DNA from: Bacillota bacterium
GTDB taxonomy: Bacteria > Bacillota > Negativicutes > Sporomusales > Sporomusaceae
NCBI GenBank assembly: GCA_023443285.1
Contig: JAEZVB010000019.1
Location: forward strand, 1 to 32,508
Length of the DNA: 32,508 nucleotides
Reading direction: 5' to 3'
Shown: piece after piece, positions 15,320-23,613 of the stretch
Position numbering within the stretch: position 1 is the stretch's first letter
Layout: every line of letters begins with the position of its first letter
The notes under the pieces: model-generated
Databases searched by the model: none
What the model was told of the DNA's origin: nothing
Seen by the model: the letters and a program-made list of their open reading frames with translations, nothing else
Made by a program: the position numbers and the translations under genes

Positions 15320-16372
15320 CTACTTTAGTTCAACCAGACGCTTGCCGGCGTTAACTTTACCGATAATATAGGATTTTTCGCCCCTGGCAGCAATATCGGC
15401 CTGGATCGCAGCTGCATCCTCAGCCGCAACAAGCAAAATCATGCCAATACCCATGTTGAAAGTCCGGTACATTTCGGCTTTAGCTACCCCTCCCCATTCT
15501 TGCAATAAAGCAAAAATCTTAGGCTCTGGCCAAGCAGTCGTATCTACTTCTACACCACAATCTTCCGGCAATACGCGCGGAATATTATCATAGAAACCGC
15601 CGCCTGTAATGTGAACCATGCCATGAATGTCATATTTCTCAATCAGTGGCAAACAGGTTTTGGGATAAAGGCGCGTCGGTTCTAACAATTCTTCACCTAA
15701 TGTACGGCCTAATTCAGGAATATGGGTATCTACACTAAACTGTCTTACATCAAAACAAATCTTGCGCACCAGTGAATAGCCATTAGAGTGAACCCCGCTT
15801 GAAGGCAAGCCAATCAGCACGTCACCCGGTTTAATTTTATCGCCGGTAATGATTTTATCCCGATCCACAACACCAACGGCAAACCCGGCAATATCATACT
15901 CACCATCAGGGTAAAAACCGGCCATCTCTGCTGTTTCACCGCCAATAAGCGCACAGCCTGATTCGCGGCAGGCCATCGCCACGCCACTGACAATAGCAGC
16001 AACTTTCTCGGGTTCCAGTTTGCCAACTGCCAAATAATCCAGGAAAAACAATGGTTCGGCGCCTTGCACCAATATATCATTGACACACATGGCTACACCA
16101 TCTTGACCGATAGTGTCATGTTTGTCAGCCATAAAGGCAACTTTCAGTTTCGTCCCAACGCCGTCTGTGCCGCTTACCAATACTGGTTGACGGTATTTGC
16201 CGGAGTTTAAGGCAAACAGTCCGCCAAAACCACCAATATCACCAAGTACTTCCGGGCGATAGGTTGCACGCACATGGCGTTTCATTAATTCTACAGCTTT
16301 ATTACCGGCATCAATGTCCACACCGGCATCACGATAGGTAAGTTGGGGATTTGCTTTTTGCTTGTCGGCCAT
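15320..16372 (-). CDS. purM: phosphoribosylformylglycinamidine cyclo-ligase
   Basis: A 350-residue AIR synthetase, closing the imidazole ring with ATP. It has LTYRDAGVDIDAGNKAVELM at the N-terminus, GGFGGLFAL, the metal/ATP segment GTDGVGTKLKVA, CVNDILVQGAEPLFFLDY (in part), GGETAEMAGFY and HITGGGFYDNIPRVLP. The frame opens six codons earlier, overlapping the purF stop, but the ATG at 16370-16372 lies six bases after AGGAGGT and gives the family N-terminus, so it is chosen. It sits in the middle of the pur operon. Confidence 0.96.
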   Translation of the reverse strand: MADKQKANPQLTYRDAGVDIDAGNKAVELMKRHVRATYRPEVLGDIGGFGGLFALNSGKYRQPVLVSGTDGVGTKLKVAFMADKHDTIGQDGVAMCVNDILVQGAEPLFFLDYLAVGKLEPEKVAAIVSGVAMACRESGCALIGGETAEMAGFYPDGEYDIAGFAVGVVDRDKIITGDKIKPGDVLIGLPSSGVHSNGYSLVRKICFDVRQFSVDTHIPELGRTLGEELLEPTRLYPKTCLPLIEKYDIHGMVHITGGGFYDNIPRVLPEDCGVEVDTTAWPEPKIFALLQEWGGVAKAEMYRTFNMGIGMILLVAAEDAAAIQADIAARGEKSYIIGKVNAGKRLVELK

Positions 16373-16390
16373 TATCCGACCTCCTGCCAT

Positions 16391-17821
16391 TTATTTACTT
16401 TTTGGTTCAAACAAGAATTTATTGTTGGCACAATCTCCCTCACAGGGGGTATGAGCCGGATAATCACAGTTAAAGCAAGCATTACACAGGGTTTTTGACT
16501 GAATGTTGCCGATAGCAGCATGCAACCCTTCCAGCGATAAATAATGCAATGAATCAGCACCGATAAACTCTCTGATTTCTTCCACCTTTTTAGATGAAGC
16601 AATCAGCTCTTTGCGTGCTGATGTATCAATCCCATAATAGCAGGGGAAACCAATGGGCGGTGAACTTACGCACATATGGACAGCGGTAGCGCCAGCTTCT
16701 TTTAACATTCGGACGATTTTGCCGCTGGTAGTGCCACGCACAATAGAGTCATCCACCATGACAATGGATTTGCCCTTAACTACCGATGCAACCGCATTGA
16801 GCTTAATGCGAACACCCATATCCCGTTTTTTCTGCTCAGGCTGAATAAATGTACGGCCAATATACCGGTTTTTCATAAGGCCTTCAGCAAAAGGTATCCC
16901 TGATTCTTGACTATACCCCAAAGCTGCCGTAGTACCTGAGTCCGGTACCGAAATAACAATATCAGCTTTAAAGCCGCTCTCTCTTGCCAAGGTACGACCC
17001 ATATTGAACCTGGCTTGATATACGCTCTGTCCATCAATAATGCTATCAGGACGGGCAAAATAAATATATTCAAAAACACAGCCGGCAAGCCGGTCAGACT
17101 TAGCAAACTTGCGGGACGCTACGCCATTGTCGTCAATAATAACCATCTCACCCGGCTCAATATCACGTACAAATTCAGCTCCAACCGTATCGAGTCCACA
17201 TGACTCTGATGACAATACCCAGCCGTCACCTAGACGTCCCAAGCACAGCGGACGAAAACCATGTGGGTCACGCACACCGATCAGCTTGTTTTCTGTCATA
17301 ATAACCAGACAGTAGGCACCTTCCACATTAGCCAAACTATCAATTATCTTTTCTTCCACAGTTTCCTTGGCGGAACGGGCAATTAAATTGACAAGAACTT
17401 CACTGTCAATCGAGGTCTGAAACACACTACCCCTTTGTTCCAGTTCTTCCCGAATTTCATGAGCATTCGTCAGATTGCCATTATGTGCGAGGCTGATCTG
17501 TCCGCCCGAATAATTCACCAATAGTGGTTGCGTATTTCGAAGCAAGCTTGACCCGGTTGTCGAATACCGGACATGACCGATAGCAATATGTGCCGGCATA
17601 TCAGGCAGGGAATGGCGAAACACTTCATTCACCAAGCCCATACCCCGCTGGACATCCATTACATTTCCATCAGTAACTGCAATACCGGCGCTTTCCTGCC
17701 CCCGGTGTTGCAGGGCATACAAGCCCCAATAGGTATTAAGAGCCACATTCTCATGCCGAGCAAAAATACCAAAGATACCGCATTCTTCCCGCCATTTATC
17801 ACTTTGTATATCGTAAAGCAC
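16391..17821 (-). CDS. purF: amidophosphoribosyltransferase (first step of purine synthesis)
   Basis: A 476-residue enzyme that makes phosphoribosylamine from PRPP and glutamine, the committed step. The leader MLYDIQSDKWREE is expected to be removed to expose Cys14 as the N-terminal nucleophile, as in the Bacillus-type enzyme. The glutaminase part (about 14-240) has GHVRYSTTGSS and LAHNGNLTNAHEIRE. The transferase part has the PRPP loop VMVDDSIVRGTTSGKI. Four Cys that would hold a 4Fe-4S cluster are visible: in LAGCVFEY, GFPCYYG and CNACFNC (two). The start is GTG at 17819-17821, behind AAAGGAG. Because its substrate is PRPP, control by a PRPP aptamer upstream makes metabolic sense. Confidence 0.97.
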   Translation of the reverse strand: MLYDIQSDKWREECGIFGIFARHENVALNTYWGLYALQHRGQESAGIAVTDGNVMDVQRGMGLVNEVFRHSLPDMPAHIAIGHVRYSTTGSSLLRNTQPLLVNYSGGQISLAHNGNLTNAHEIREELEQRGSVFQTSIDSEVLVNLIARSAKETVEEKIIDSLANVEGAYCLVIMTENKLIGVRDPHGFRPLCLGRLGDGWVLSSESCGLDTVGAEFVRDIEPGEMVIIDDNGVASRKFAKSDRLAGCVFEYIYFARPDSIIDGQSVYQARFNMGRTLARESGFKADIVISVPDSGTTAALGYSQESGIPFAEGLMKNRYIGRTFIQPEQKKRDMGVRIKLNAVASVVKGKSIVMVDDSIVRGTTSGKIVRMLKEAGATAVHMCVSSPPIGFPCYYGIDTSARKELIASSKKVEEIREFIGADSLHYLSLEGLHAAIGNIQSKTLCNACFNCDYPAHTPCEGDCANNKFLFEPKSK

Positions 17822-17833
17822 GTAGTTTCTCCT

Positions 17834-18544
17834 TTACTCTTTACTTCCGGTCAGTCTGCGCAGAACCTCTTGGTACGCTTCCTCTACATTACCCAAATCG
17901 CGGCGGAAACGGTCTTTATCAAGTTTTTGGCTGGTCTCACTGTCCCAGAAGCGGCAAGTATCAGGCGAGATTTCATCGCCTAAGAGCACTTCCCCTTTGT
18001 GTACGCCAAATTCAAGCTTGAAGTCGATTAATTCGATTTTCTTATCTTTTAAGAAAGCGGATAATATCTCATTAATTTGCAGTGCATATTTTTCCATGAT
18101 TTCCACTTGCTCAGGAGTAGCCAGACCCATGGCCTTAATGTGATAGTCATTAATGAGCGGATCACCCAGATCATCATTTTTGTAGTAAAGTTCCACAACT
18201 GTGCTGGGTAACTTGCGGCCTTCTTCCCAGCCAATGCGTTTAGCCAGGCTGCCTGCAGCAATATTGCGGACAACTACTTCCACCGGCAGGATGTCCAATT
18301 TCTTGACAAGCATTTCCCGGTCACTAAGCATTTTGATAAAGTGATGAGGAATCCCTTTTTCGCTTAATAGATTAAAGAAAAATACTGAAATTTTGTTATT
18401 GAGTACACCCTTGCTTTCAATTGTGCCGCGTTTTTCCCCATTAAAAGCAGTAGCGTCATCTTTGAAATACACCAGTAATTCATCAGGGTTATCAGTGGCA
18501 AATACTTGTTTCGCTTTTCCTTCATACATAGGTTTTTTAGACAT
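17834..18544 (-). CDS. purC: SAICAR synthetase
   Basis: A 236-residue enzyme that joins aspartate to CAIR with ATP. The motifs are MYEGKAKQVFATDN (5-18), DDATAFNGEKRG, VVRNIAAGSLAKRIG, LIDFKLEFGVH and LGDEISPDTCRFWD, all characteristic, and the length is normal for the bacterial form. ATG behind GAGGAGG. The 92 bases between purE and purC include a short GC hairpin TCGCC-N6-GGCGA and an AT-rich stem followed by six U, which might trim read-through. purF follows after 12 bases. Confidence 0.97.
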   Translation of the reverse strand: MSKKPMYEGKAKQVFATDNPDELLVYFKDDATAFNGEKRGTIESKGVLNNKISVFFFNLLSEKGIPHHFIKMLSDREMLVKKLDILPVEVVVRNIAAGSLAKRIGWEEGRKLPSTVVELYYKNDDLGDPLINDYHIKAMGLATPEQVEIMEKYALQINEILSAFLKDKKIELIDFKLEFGVHKGEVLLGDEISPDTCRFWDSETSQKLDKDRFRRDLGNVEEAYQEVLRRLTGSKE

Positions 18545-18635
18545 GGGTAAACCTCCTCAAAAAATATTAATTTGTATAATTAATCTACTGTACCGTCGCC
18601 CCAAATGGCGAAATACTTTTTAGGCCAGTTTTCGA

Positions 18636-19133
18636 TTATTTGCTTGCAGCCAGCTGTTCAGCCAACCGTGCATCCTTTTTCTCCACCTCGTCAGCCATAT
18701 TCTGACGATGAACAATCAGTTTTCCGGCAAGTTCAGTATTATGTACCGCAAGTATCTGCGCTGCAAATAATGCTGCATTTTTTGCCCCATTTATGGCCAT
18801 AGTGGCTACAGGAATACCGGCAGGCATTTGTACAATACTTAAGAGAGCATCCATACCGGCAAGCGGTGTGGCATTTACGGGAATACCAATAACCGGCAGT
18901 GTTGTAAAACTAGCTACTACTCCCGGAAGGTGAGCAGCGGCTCCGGCAGCGGCAATAATAACCTTTACCCCTCGTTCGCTGGCACCGGCTACAAATTTGT
19001 GCACTTTATCCGGTGTTCGATGAGCTGATGCTACTAAGATTTCTGTTTCAATACCAAATTCGGTTAGCTGTTTAGCTGCTGGCTCAAGAACCGGCCAATC
19101 CGAATCGCTGCCCATAATAATTGCAACTTTCAT
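18636..19133 (-). CDS. purE: N5-CAIR mutase
   Basis: A 165-residue enzyme with the PurE signature: GSDSDWPVLEPAAKQLTEFG (9-28), SAHRTPDKV with the catalytic His, and AGAAAHLPGVVAS. The GSDSDWPV form looks like class I, which uses N5-CAIR made by PurK; purK is not in the window. ATG behind AAGGAGG. It is the first synthesis gene after the permease, separated from it by a 13-pair hairpin, and I see no separate promoter in that gap, so it probably depends on read-through from the riboswitch-controlled promoter. Confidence 0.95.
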   Translation of the reverse strand: MKVAIIMGSDSDWPVLEPAAKQLTEFGIETEILVASAHRTPDKVHKFVAGASERGVKVIIAAAGAAAHLPGVVASFTTLPVIGIPVNATPLAGMDALLSIVQMPAGIPVATMAINGAKNAALFAAQILAVHNTELAGKLIVHRQNMADEVEKKDARLAEQLAASK

Positions 19134-19188
19134 GTTCTCATCCTCCTTAATGATTGGGATAAATTACCACTGGGTGATTTGTAATAAA

Positions 19189-19217
19189 ACCCAGATATTT
19201 TATAAAAATATCTGGGT
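19189..19217 (-). terminator. hairpin between pbuG and purE, possible partial terminator
   Basis: ACCCAGATATTTT and its exact complement form a 13-pair stem with a three-base loop. On the minus strand it is followed by UUUAUUAC, a weak U-tail. It would let some transcripts stop after the permease and others run on to purE. Confidence 0.7.
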
Positions 19218-19241
19218 AAACAGCTTAGTTTATTGTCCCCA

Positions 19242-20612
19242 TTATTCAGCCAGGAATACAAACCGACAGACAACAAGCACTGCCAATATGTAAACAACGT
19301 AGTGCACTTCGCGACCGCGTCCAGTAACAAGTTTTAATAATGGATATAATACCAAACCTGCAGAAATACCGTTTGCTATACTATAAGTAAACGGCATCAT
19401 CACAATGGTTAAAAAGGCAGGCATACCTTCAGTAAAATCTGCAAAATCAATATGCCGAACCGATTCGATCATCAAGGCGCCAACAATAATGAGTGCAGGC
19501 GCAGTAGCAGCATCTGGAATAAGACTGGCAAGCGGCGTGAAGAATAGTGCCAGCAAAAACATGAAACCGCAAACAACGGCTGTTAAACCTGTGCGACCAC
19601 CGGCACCGACACCGGCAGCACTTTCCACGTATGCAGTAATTGTACTGGTACCAAGCACTGCACCCAGACTAACACCAGTGGCGTCAACCAGCATAGCTTT
19701 GCCAATACCGGGGAATTTGCCTTTTTTGTCCATGAGTCCTGCCTTTGACGCTGTACCTACCAAGGTACCCATAGTGTCGAATAATTCTACGAAAGTAAAG
19801 GTAAATATAATGGCCAGCAAGCCCATATTTAAAGCGCCCATAATATCCAGCGCGAAAAAGGCATTATTACTAAAATCCGGCATAGCAACTGGACTAAAGC
19901 CGGCAGGAATTTTAACAATCCCCATCACAATGCCCAATACCGTAGTTGTAAAAATACCAATTAAGATCGAACCTTTAATTTGGCGCGCCATTAAACCCCC
20001 AATAAAGATAAGACCAAATACTGCCAGCAATACTTCAGGGTGAGTGAATTTACCCATTTCAATGATGGTTTCAAAACTGAGCGGAGTACCATTGCCTTTG
20101 GCAGCAACAATCTTTTCCAAGGTCGGAGGAATCAAGGATAACCGGATACTCATGATCCCGGAAAGCTTAAGCCCGATAATGGTAATAAACAAGCCGATAC
20201 CTACGGTAATCGCATGTTTTAGCGAGTTAGGCATAGCTTCAACCAGCAATTGACGAACCTGGGTCACCGTAAGCAAAATGAAAATAAGACCGGAAATAAA
20301 TACAGCACCTAAAGCTACCTGCCAGGAAACTCCCATACCAATAACAACAGTGAATGCATAAAAAGCATTAAGCCCCATGCCGGGAGCCAATGCGATCGGG
20401 TAGTTTACAAACAACCCCATCATGATTGATACCAGTCCGGCACCAATCGCAGTCGCCAATAACACGGCATTCTTCTCCATACCAGCTGAACCTAAGATAC
20501 TTGGATTGACAAACAAAATATAAGCCATGGTCATAAAGGTGGTAATCCCTGCAATTACCTCAGTTCTTACGTCTGTTTTGCGCGAACTTAGTTCAAACCA
20601 TTTTTCTAACAT
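19242..20612 (-). CDS. pbuG: NCS2 purine permease, AzgA/PbuG type (guanine/hypoxanthine)
   Basis: A 456-residue membrane protein of the AzgA-like branch of NCS2, about 13-14 membrane segments. Typical stretches are EVIAGITTFMTMAYILFVNP near the N-terminus, NYPIALAPGMGLNAFYAF, FTFTFVELFDTMGTLVGTA and GTSTITAYVESAAGVGAGGRTGLTA (in part), with the Asp/Glu positions that bind purines in the family. It imports guanine and/or hypoxanthine by proton symport. ATG behind GGGGGG. A tandem riboswitch with a guanine aptamer heads its leader, which supports a guanine-linked role. It is followed by the pur genes on the same strand. Adenine or a mixed specificity cannot be excluded from sequence alone. Confidence 0.9.
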   Translation of the reverse strand: MLEKWFELSSRKTDVRTEVIAGITTFMTMAYILFVNPSILGSAGMEKNAVLLATAIGAGLVSIMMGLFVNYPIALAPGMGLNAFYAFTVVIGMGVSWQVALGAVFISGLIFILLTVTQVRQLLVEAMPNSLKHAITVGIGLFITIIGLKLSGIMSIRLSLIPPTLEKIVAAKGNGTPLSFETIIEMGKFTHPEVLLAVFGLIFIGGLMARQIKGSILIGIFTTTVLGIVMGIVKIPAGFSPVAMPDFSNNAFFALDIMGALNMGLLAIIFTFTFVELFDTMGTLVGTASKAGLMDKKGKFPGIGKAMLVDATGVSLGAVLGTSTITAYVESAAGVGAGGRTGLTAVVCGFMFLLALFFTPLASLIPDAATAPALIIVGALMIESVRHIDFADFTEGMPAFLTIVMMPFTYSIANGISAGLVLYPLLKLVTGRGREVHYVVYILAVLVVCRFVFLAE

Positions 20613-20682
20613 ATCTTTCCCCCCTCATCTTCCTACATAATACAGTGTCACCGACAACCCCACAGTGTATTCGAAAAATGCC

Positions 20683-20747
20683 AAAAAACCCTGACAGGGA
20701 AATTTCGCATGAACTTAAGTGAGCGAAACTTCCCCGCCAGGGTTTTT
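20683..20747 (-). terminator. riboswitch terminator (expression platform)
   Basis: Minus-strand RNA: AAAAACCCTGGCGGGGAA-gTTTCGC pairs with GCGAAAtTTCCCtGtCAGGG and ends in six U; the loop is 14 bases. The 5' arm includes the last conserved bases of the upstream ykkC-class aptamer, so ligand binding and termination exclude each other. Confidence 0.88.
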
Positions 20748-20837
20748 ATCCCATCGGTGTAGTGTTAATCGTTAACACCTGCGCCACTTGGTCACAGCCA
20801 CACCACATTGTGTTATGCGGAACCCTAGGCACACTTT
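20731..20837 (-). promoter_or_regulatory. ykkC-class riboswitch aptamer, probably PRPP subtype
   Basis: The minus-strand RNA has the hallmark ykkC blocks in order: GTGTGCCTAGGGTTCCGC, then CTGTGACCAAGTGGCGCAG, a variable hairpin GTGTTAA-CGA-TTAACAC, and CTACACCGATGGGATAAAA. The ykkC class includes guanidine, ppGpp, PRPP and nucleotide-diphosphate subtypes. I favour PRPP because this aptamer lies directly after a guanine aptamer and before purine genes, an arrangement established for PRPP riboswitches. The 3' end overlaps the terminator stem, so binding would favour read-through. The ppGpp subtype is the main alternative. Confidence 0.8.
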
Positions 20838-20839
20838 CA

Positions 20840-20906
20840 CCCGTAGTCGGGCGATTTACGGTCGCCTGGTAGAAACTTTTGAGCCATATCCTCAAACATA
20901 TACGAG
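20840..20906 (-). promoter_or_regulatory. purine riboswitch aptamer, guanine/hypoxanthine type
   Basis: Minus-strand RNA: P1 CTCGTA/TACGGG, GGATATGGC, loop 2 with GTTTCTACC, the CCGTAAA of loop 3, and the closing GACTACG. These are the near-invariant bases of the purine riboswitch. The base that pairs with the ligand, in GACTA, is C, which marks guanine/hypoxanthine rather than adenine. Only three bases separate it from the ykkC-type aptamer. Confidence 0.95.
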
Positions 20907-20924
20907 CATTATGTATTTACTTGT

Positions 20925-20954
20925 ATTGTACCAGTGTTGGGCAAAACCTGTCAA
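20925..20954 (-). promoter_or_regulatory. promoter of the riboswitch-pbuG-pur unit
   Basis: On the reverse strand a perfect TTGACA (20954-20949), 18 bases, and TACAAT (20930-20925). Transcription from about 20917 gives a leader of roughly 305 bases containing both aptamers and the terminator. This accounts for the gene-free stretch 20613-21006. Confidence 0.85.
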
Positions 20955-21006
20955 TAAAAATCGAACTTTAATTACTAATTTTTAATTATCGTTCGGAAGT
21001 TCAGCA

Positions 21007-21480
21007 TTATTTCAGCAGCGACATCTTTATTTTTACAACCGCTTTCTTCACGTTTACAGCTTCTTTTAACACACAATTGGGACGGTGTACATCCCACGGG
21101 AAAAATATGGCGTACATTCCCTCAGTCATGACCAAATCAGTCTCCTGCTGTACGGTTTTATAGAAAATAGCATCTTTAGCTTCCAGTTCATCAGACAAAA
21201 CTTCGTTGTCTGCAGCCAACAAGCTGTAGGCAATCAATTCTTCGCCTGAGATAATATATTGAATATCAAGATAGTCAGCATGCGCTTCTGCGCGGCGCAC
21301 TTCCCGCGGCTGGGTTTCGTATTCATTAATAGCTACATAAATATCCTTGCCTTCAATTTCATGTTTACCCTTCGGTAATGCCACCAAATCAGTTTTTGCA
21401 AGATACTCAAGCCCTTTGACAAGATTCTTGTGAAGGTTGGGGGCATCTTTTGCTAACGTTGAAATGTGTCCAAAAATCAT
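21007..21480 (-). CDS. YhcH/YjgK/YiaL (DUF386) family protein
   Basis: A 157-residue cupin-like protein. The family signature is present as YETQPREVRRAEAHADYLDIQYIISGEE (in part) and FFPWDVHRPNC near the end; the Glu and His residues in these blocks bind a metal in relatives. Family members (YhcH/NanQ, EbgC) act on sugars, for example sialic acid anomers, but several have no known substrate. ATG start behind TTGGAGG, 18 bases after the NlpC/P60 gene, so the two form an operon. No sialic acid or other sugar gene is near, so the role here is open. Confidence 0.88.
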   Translation of the reverse strand: MIFGHISTLAKDAPNLHKNLVKGLEYLAKTDLVALPKGKHEIEGKDIYVAINEYETQPREVRRAEAHADYLDIQYIISGEELIAYSLLAADNEVLSDELEAKDAIFYKTVQQETDLVMTEGMYAIFFPWDVHRPNCVLKEAVNVKKAVVKIKMSLLK

Positions 21481-21498
21481 AAGTATTCCTCCAATATA

Positions 21499-21978
21499 TT
21501 AATTAATGATTCGCCTGGCACCAAGATAACGCGGCTTCCAGTACGTTTCATCCAAACGGCTAATCATTACACCCCGGCTGGAGGAAGCATGAATAAATTT
21601 GCCGTTTCCGTAGTAAATGCCTACATGCGAGGCTCCAGGCTCATAAGTTGTAAAAAACACTAAGTCACCTGGCTTAAGTTTGCTCCGGGCAATCACTTTG
21701 CCCTGTTTATATTGGACATCGGCTAAGCGCGGCAGCTTCTTGCCATGTTTCTCATAAACAAATTTGGTGAAGCCTGAGCAATCAAAGCCTTTAGGTGAAT
21801 CACCGCCAAATTTATAAGGCGTTTTTAGATACTTTTCCGCTGTTTTAATAATAGTATCCGTCTTAACATCTTTCTTAACTGTCGTTGGCTTAGTTGTAGC
21901 AGCGAATACCGAAGCATTGACCAGCATAAGCATAAGAACTACCAGGCATACGGCCAAAGGCTTTGCAGAGAGCCGCAT
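21499..21978 (-). CDS. secreted NlpC/P60 peptidoglycan endopeptidase
   Basis: A 159-residue protein with a signal peptide (about 1-27, ending VFAA), a short Thr/Lys-rich linker, and one NlpC/P60 domain (about 40-157). The catalytic set is complete: Cys67 in FDCSGF, His117 in SHVGIYYG and His129 in FIHASS. Family members cut the D-Glu/meso-diaminopimelate bond or similar in wall peptides. There is no SH3 or LysM wall-binding domain, so it is a minimal form. ATG start with a weak ribosome site. It heads a two-gene unit with the DUF386 gene. Confidence 0.92.
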   Translation of the reverse strand: MRLSAKPLAVCLVVLMLMLVNASVFAATTKPTTVKKDVKTDTIIKTAEKYLKTPYKFGGDSPKGFDCSGFTKFVYEKHGKKLPRLADVQYKQGKVIARSKLKPGDLVFFTTYEPGASHVGIYYGNGKFIHASSSRGVMISRLDETYWKPRYLGARRIIN

Positions 21979-22079
21979 AAAAATTTCACCCCTGATTCCA
22001 TTGATTTTAGCTTGTCAATATTCTTCGGCAAACTTTGAGCAATTCCTCTATTTTCTAATAGGAAAACACGGCTCTTATC

Positions 22080-22631
22080 TTAACTACCCCAGCGTTTGAA
22101 TAAAGTATGTTCTATATCTAAGATATCTAGTATCTTACCAGACATAAATGTTACTATATCCTCTATTGTTTCCGGCTTATGATAAAAACCAGGAGCAGCA
22201 GGCATAATCACCGCACCGGCTCGCGAGAGTTTGAGCATGTTCTCTAAATGAATGCTTGTCATCGGCGTCTCACGCGGCACAACCACAAGCTTTCGGCCTT
22301 CCTTGAGCGTAACATCAGCTGCCCTTGTTAAGAGATCCCGCCCGCTGGCATTAGCCAACGCGCCTAACGTATGCATCGAACAGGGAACAACCACCATGGC
22401 GTTCATTTTAAATGAGCCGCTGGCCAGCGGCGCAAATAAGTCGGCATTGTCATACACGGCAGCATATTGGCGGATCAGCTCTATAGTGTATCCACATTCA
22501 TATTCAAGTACCTTGCTTCCCATATCGGTGAAGACAACATGGACTTTTGCCCCCAAATCATACAATGCCTTAATTAGTGTAACCCCATATATAGCCCCAC
22601 TTGCGCCGGTTACTCCCACAGCTATTCGCAT
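22080..22631 (-). CDS. ubiX: UbiX-type flavin prenyltransferase
   Basis: A 183-residue flavoprotein that makes prenylated FMN, the cofactor of UbiD-family decarboxylases. The motifs are VGVTGASGAIYGVTLI (5-20), PCSMHTLGALANASGRDLLTRAADVTLKEGRKLV (in part) and VPRETPMTSIHLENML, followed by the C-terminal IMPAAPGFYHKP. Length is normal. ATG behind GGGGAGG, the ribosome site lying at the end of the upstream GNAT gene with a 15-base gap. No ubiD is seen in the window, so the decarboxylase it serves is elsewhere. Confidence 0.95.
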   Translation of the reverse strand: MRIAVGVTGASGAIYGVTLIKALYDLGAKVHVVFTDMGSKVLEYECGYTIELIRQYAAVYDNADLFAPLASGSFKMNAMVVVPCSMHTLGALANASGRDLLTRAADVTLKEGRKLVVVPRETPMTSIHLENMLKLSRAGAVIMPAAPGFYHKPETIEDIVTFMSGKILDILDIEHTLFKRWGS

Positions 22632-22646
22632 GGATATTCCTCCCCA

Positions 22647-23474
22647 TTAAACTCTATATTTAGCAATTTGATAATCATCACAGTAAGTAAAACCCAGAGA
22701 AAGATAGGCGCGGATCGCCGGGGCATTGTTCCTCTTTACCATCAATGTCGGAATCTTGCCGACCGTATGAATCCGGCGACACAGCTCGGCAACCAACGCC
22801 TTGCAATATCCTTTTCCCCGGTGGTGTTCATTTGTATAGACACCACCTATTTGAGCGATCTGTCCGGTAACCACCTGAATACCGGCCTGAGCTACCGGTA
22901 CTTTATCAATAAGTAAAAATACAAAAGCTTCTGCAGACCCACGTTCGTTTATAAGTCTGACCGCCAACTCTTGATTAAATCGCCGCTGAAAACCCTGTCG
23001 ATAGGCCTCAACAATAAAGGAAAGAGCAATGGAACGATCTACCGCTTCCACATCGGCAATTTCGTGGGTAAAATTTAGCGCATATGGCTTTCTGGTATGA
23101 TTAACAAAGAGATAGCTTTCCTCGCAGCCCAGTACGCTTTTAGTTGGCTTCACAGCCAAGCATAGCGGTTCTACCATCTTTTTCAGCCCAACCAGCATTT
23201 CAAACCTACGCTGCTTTATTATTTCAGCAAAACTCCCGATAGCTGCCTCTGTCTCAAAATGAACCACAACATTTCCCAAATTATAGAAGGACAATATCCC
23301 CTGTAGTCTGCCCTCAGAAAAATACCCATAATAATCACCAGCCCGGCGGTTTACTCCGTCATTTGAAATACAGCATTTGGCAATGTTACCAGAAAACAAA
23401 ACTGTTTCCATATAGTTTCGCTCCAGATAAACTTTTACCTCAGGAGCATCGCAGTTTGTCAATAACCGAATCAT
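22647..23474 (-). CDS. GNAT-family N-acetyltransferase, two-domain
   Basis: A 275-residue protein. The C-terminal half (about 140-275) is a GNAT domain with the acetyl-CoA loop IGGVYTNEHHRGKGYCKALVAELC (Q/RxxGxG/A form HHRGKGY) and a terminal strand IRAYLSLGFTYCDDYQIAKY. The N-terminal half (about 1-135) resembles the DUF4081-like region that precedes GNAT domains in some Firmicutes. The acceptor is unknown. ATG behind GGAAGGCG. It lies 15 bases upstream of ubiX and is probably co-transcribed with it, though no functional link is known. Confidence 0.82.
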   Translation of the reverse strand: MIRLLTNCDAPEVKVYLERNYMETVLFSGNIAKCCISNDGVNRRAGDYYGYFSEGRLQGILSFYNLGNVVVHFETEAAIGSFAEIIKQRRFEMLVGLKKMVEPLCLAVKPTKSVLGCEESYLFVNHTRKPYALNFTHEIADVEAVDRSIALSFIVEAYRQGFQRRFNQELAVRLINERGSAEAFVFLLIDKVPVAQAGIQVVTGQIAQIGGVYTNEHHRGKGYCKALVAELCRRIHTVGKIPTLMVKRNNAPAIRAYLSLGFTYCDDYQIAKYRV

Positions 23475-23569
23475 ACTTATCGCCTTCCACCCAAATACAA
23501 CAAATTACTCTCGAATATAACTATAAAGGCAAATTACAATTCTTTCAAGGTTTGCAATATTTCCTATTT

Positions 23570-23606
23570 AAAAAGCCAAGTTCCCTTTTATGAGAACCCG
23601 GCTTTT
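23570..23606 (-). terminator. terminator of the acyl-CoA ligase gene
   Basis: Minus-strand RNA AAAAGCCGGGTTC pairs with GAACTTGGCTTTTT (two G-U/mismatch positions), ending in five U, just after the stop codon. Confidence 0.75.
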
Positions 23607-23613
23607 ATTATCA

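Noticed and set aside
19405..20043. 212-codon open frame opposite pbuG
   Set aside because: A shadow of the permease gene, with a biased Lys/Pro/Ile composition produced by antisense reading of membrane segments.
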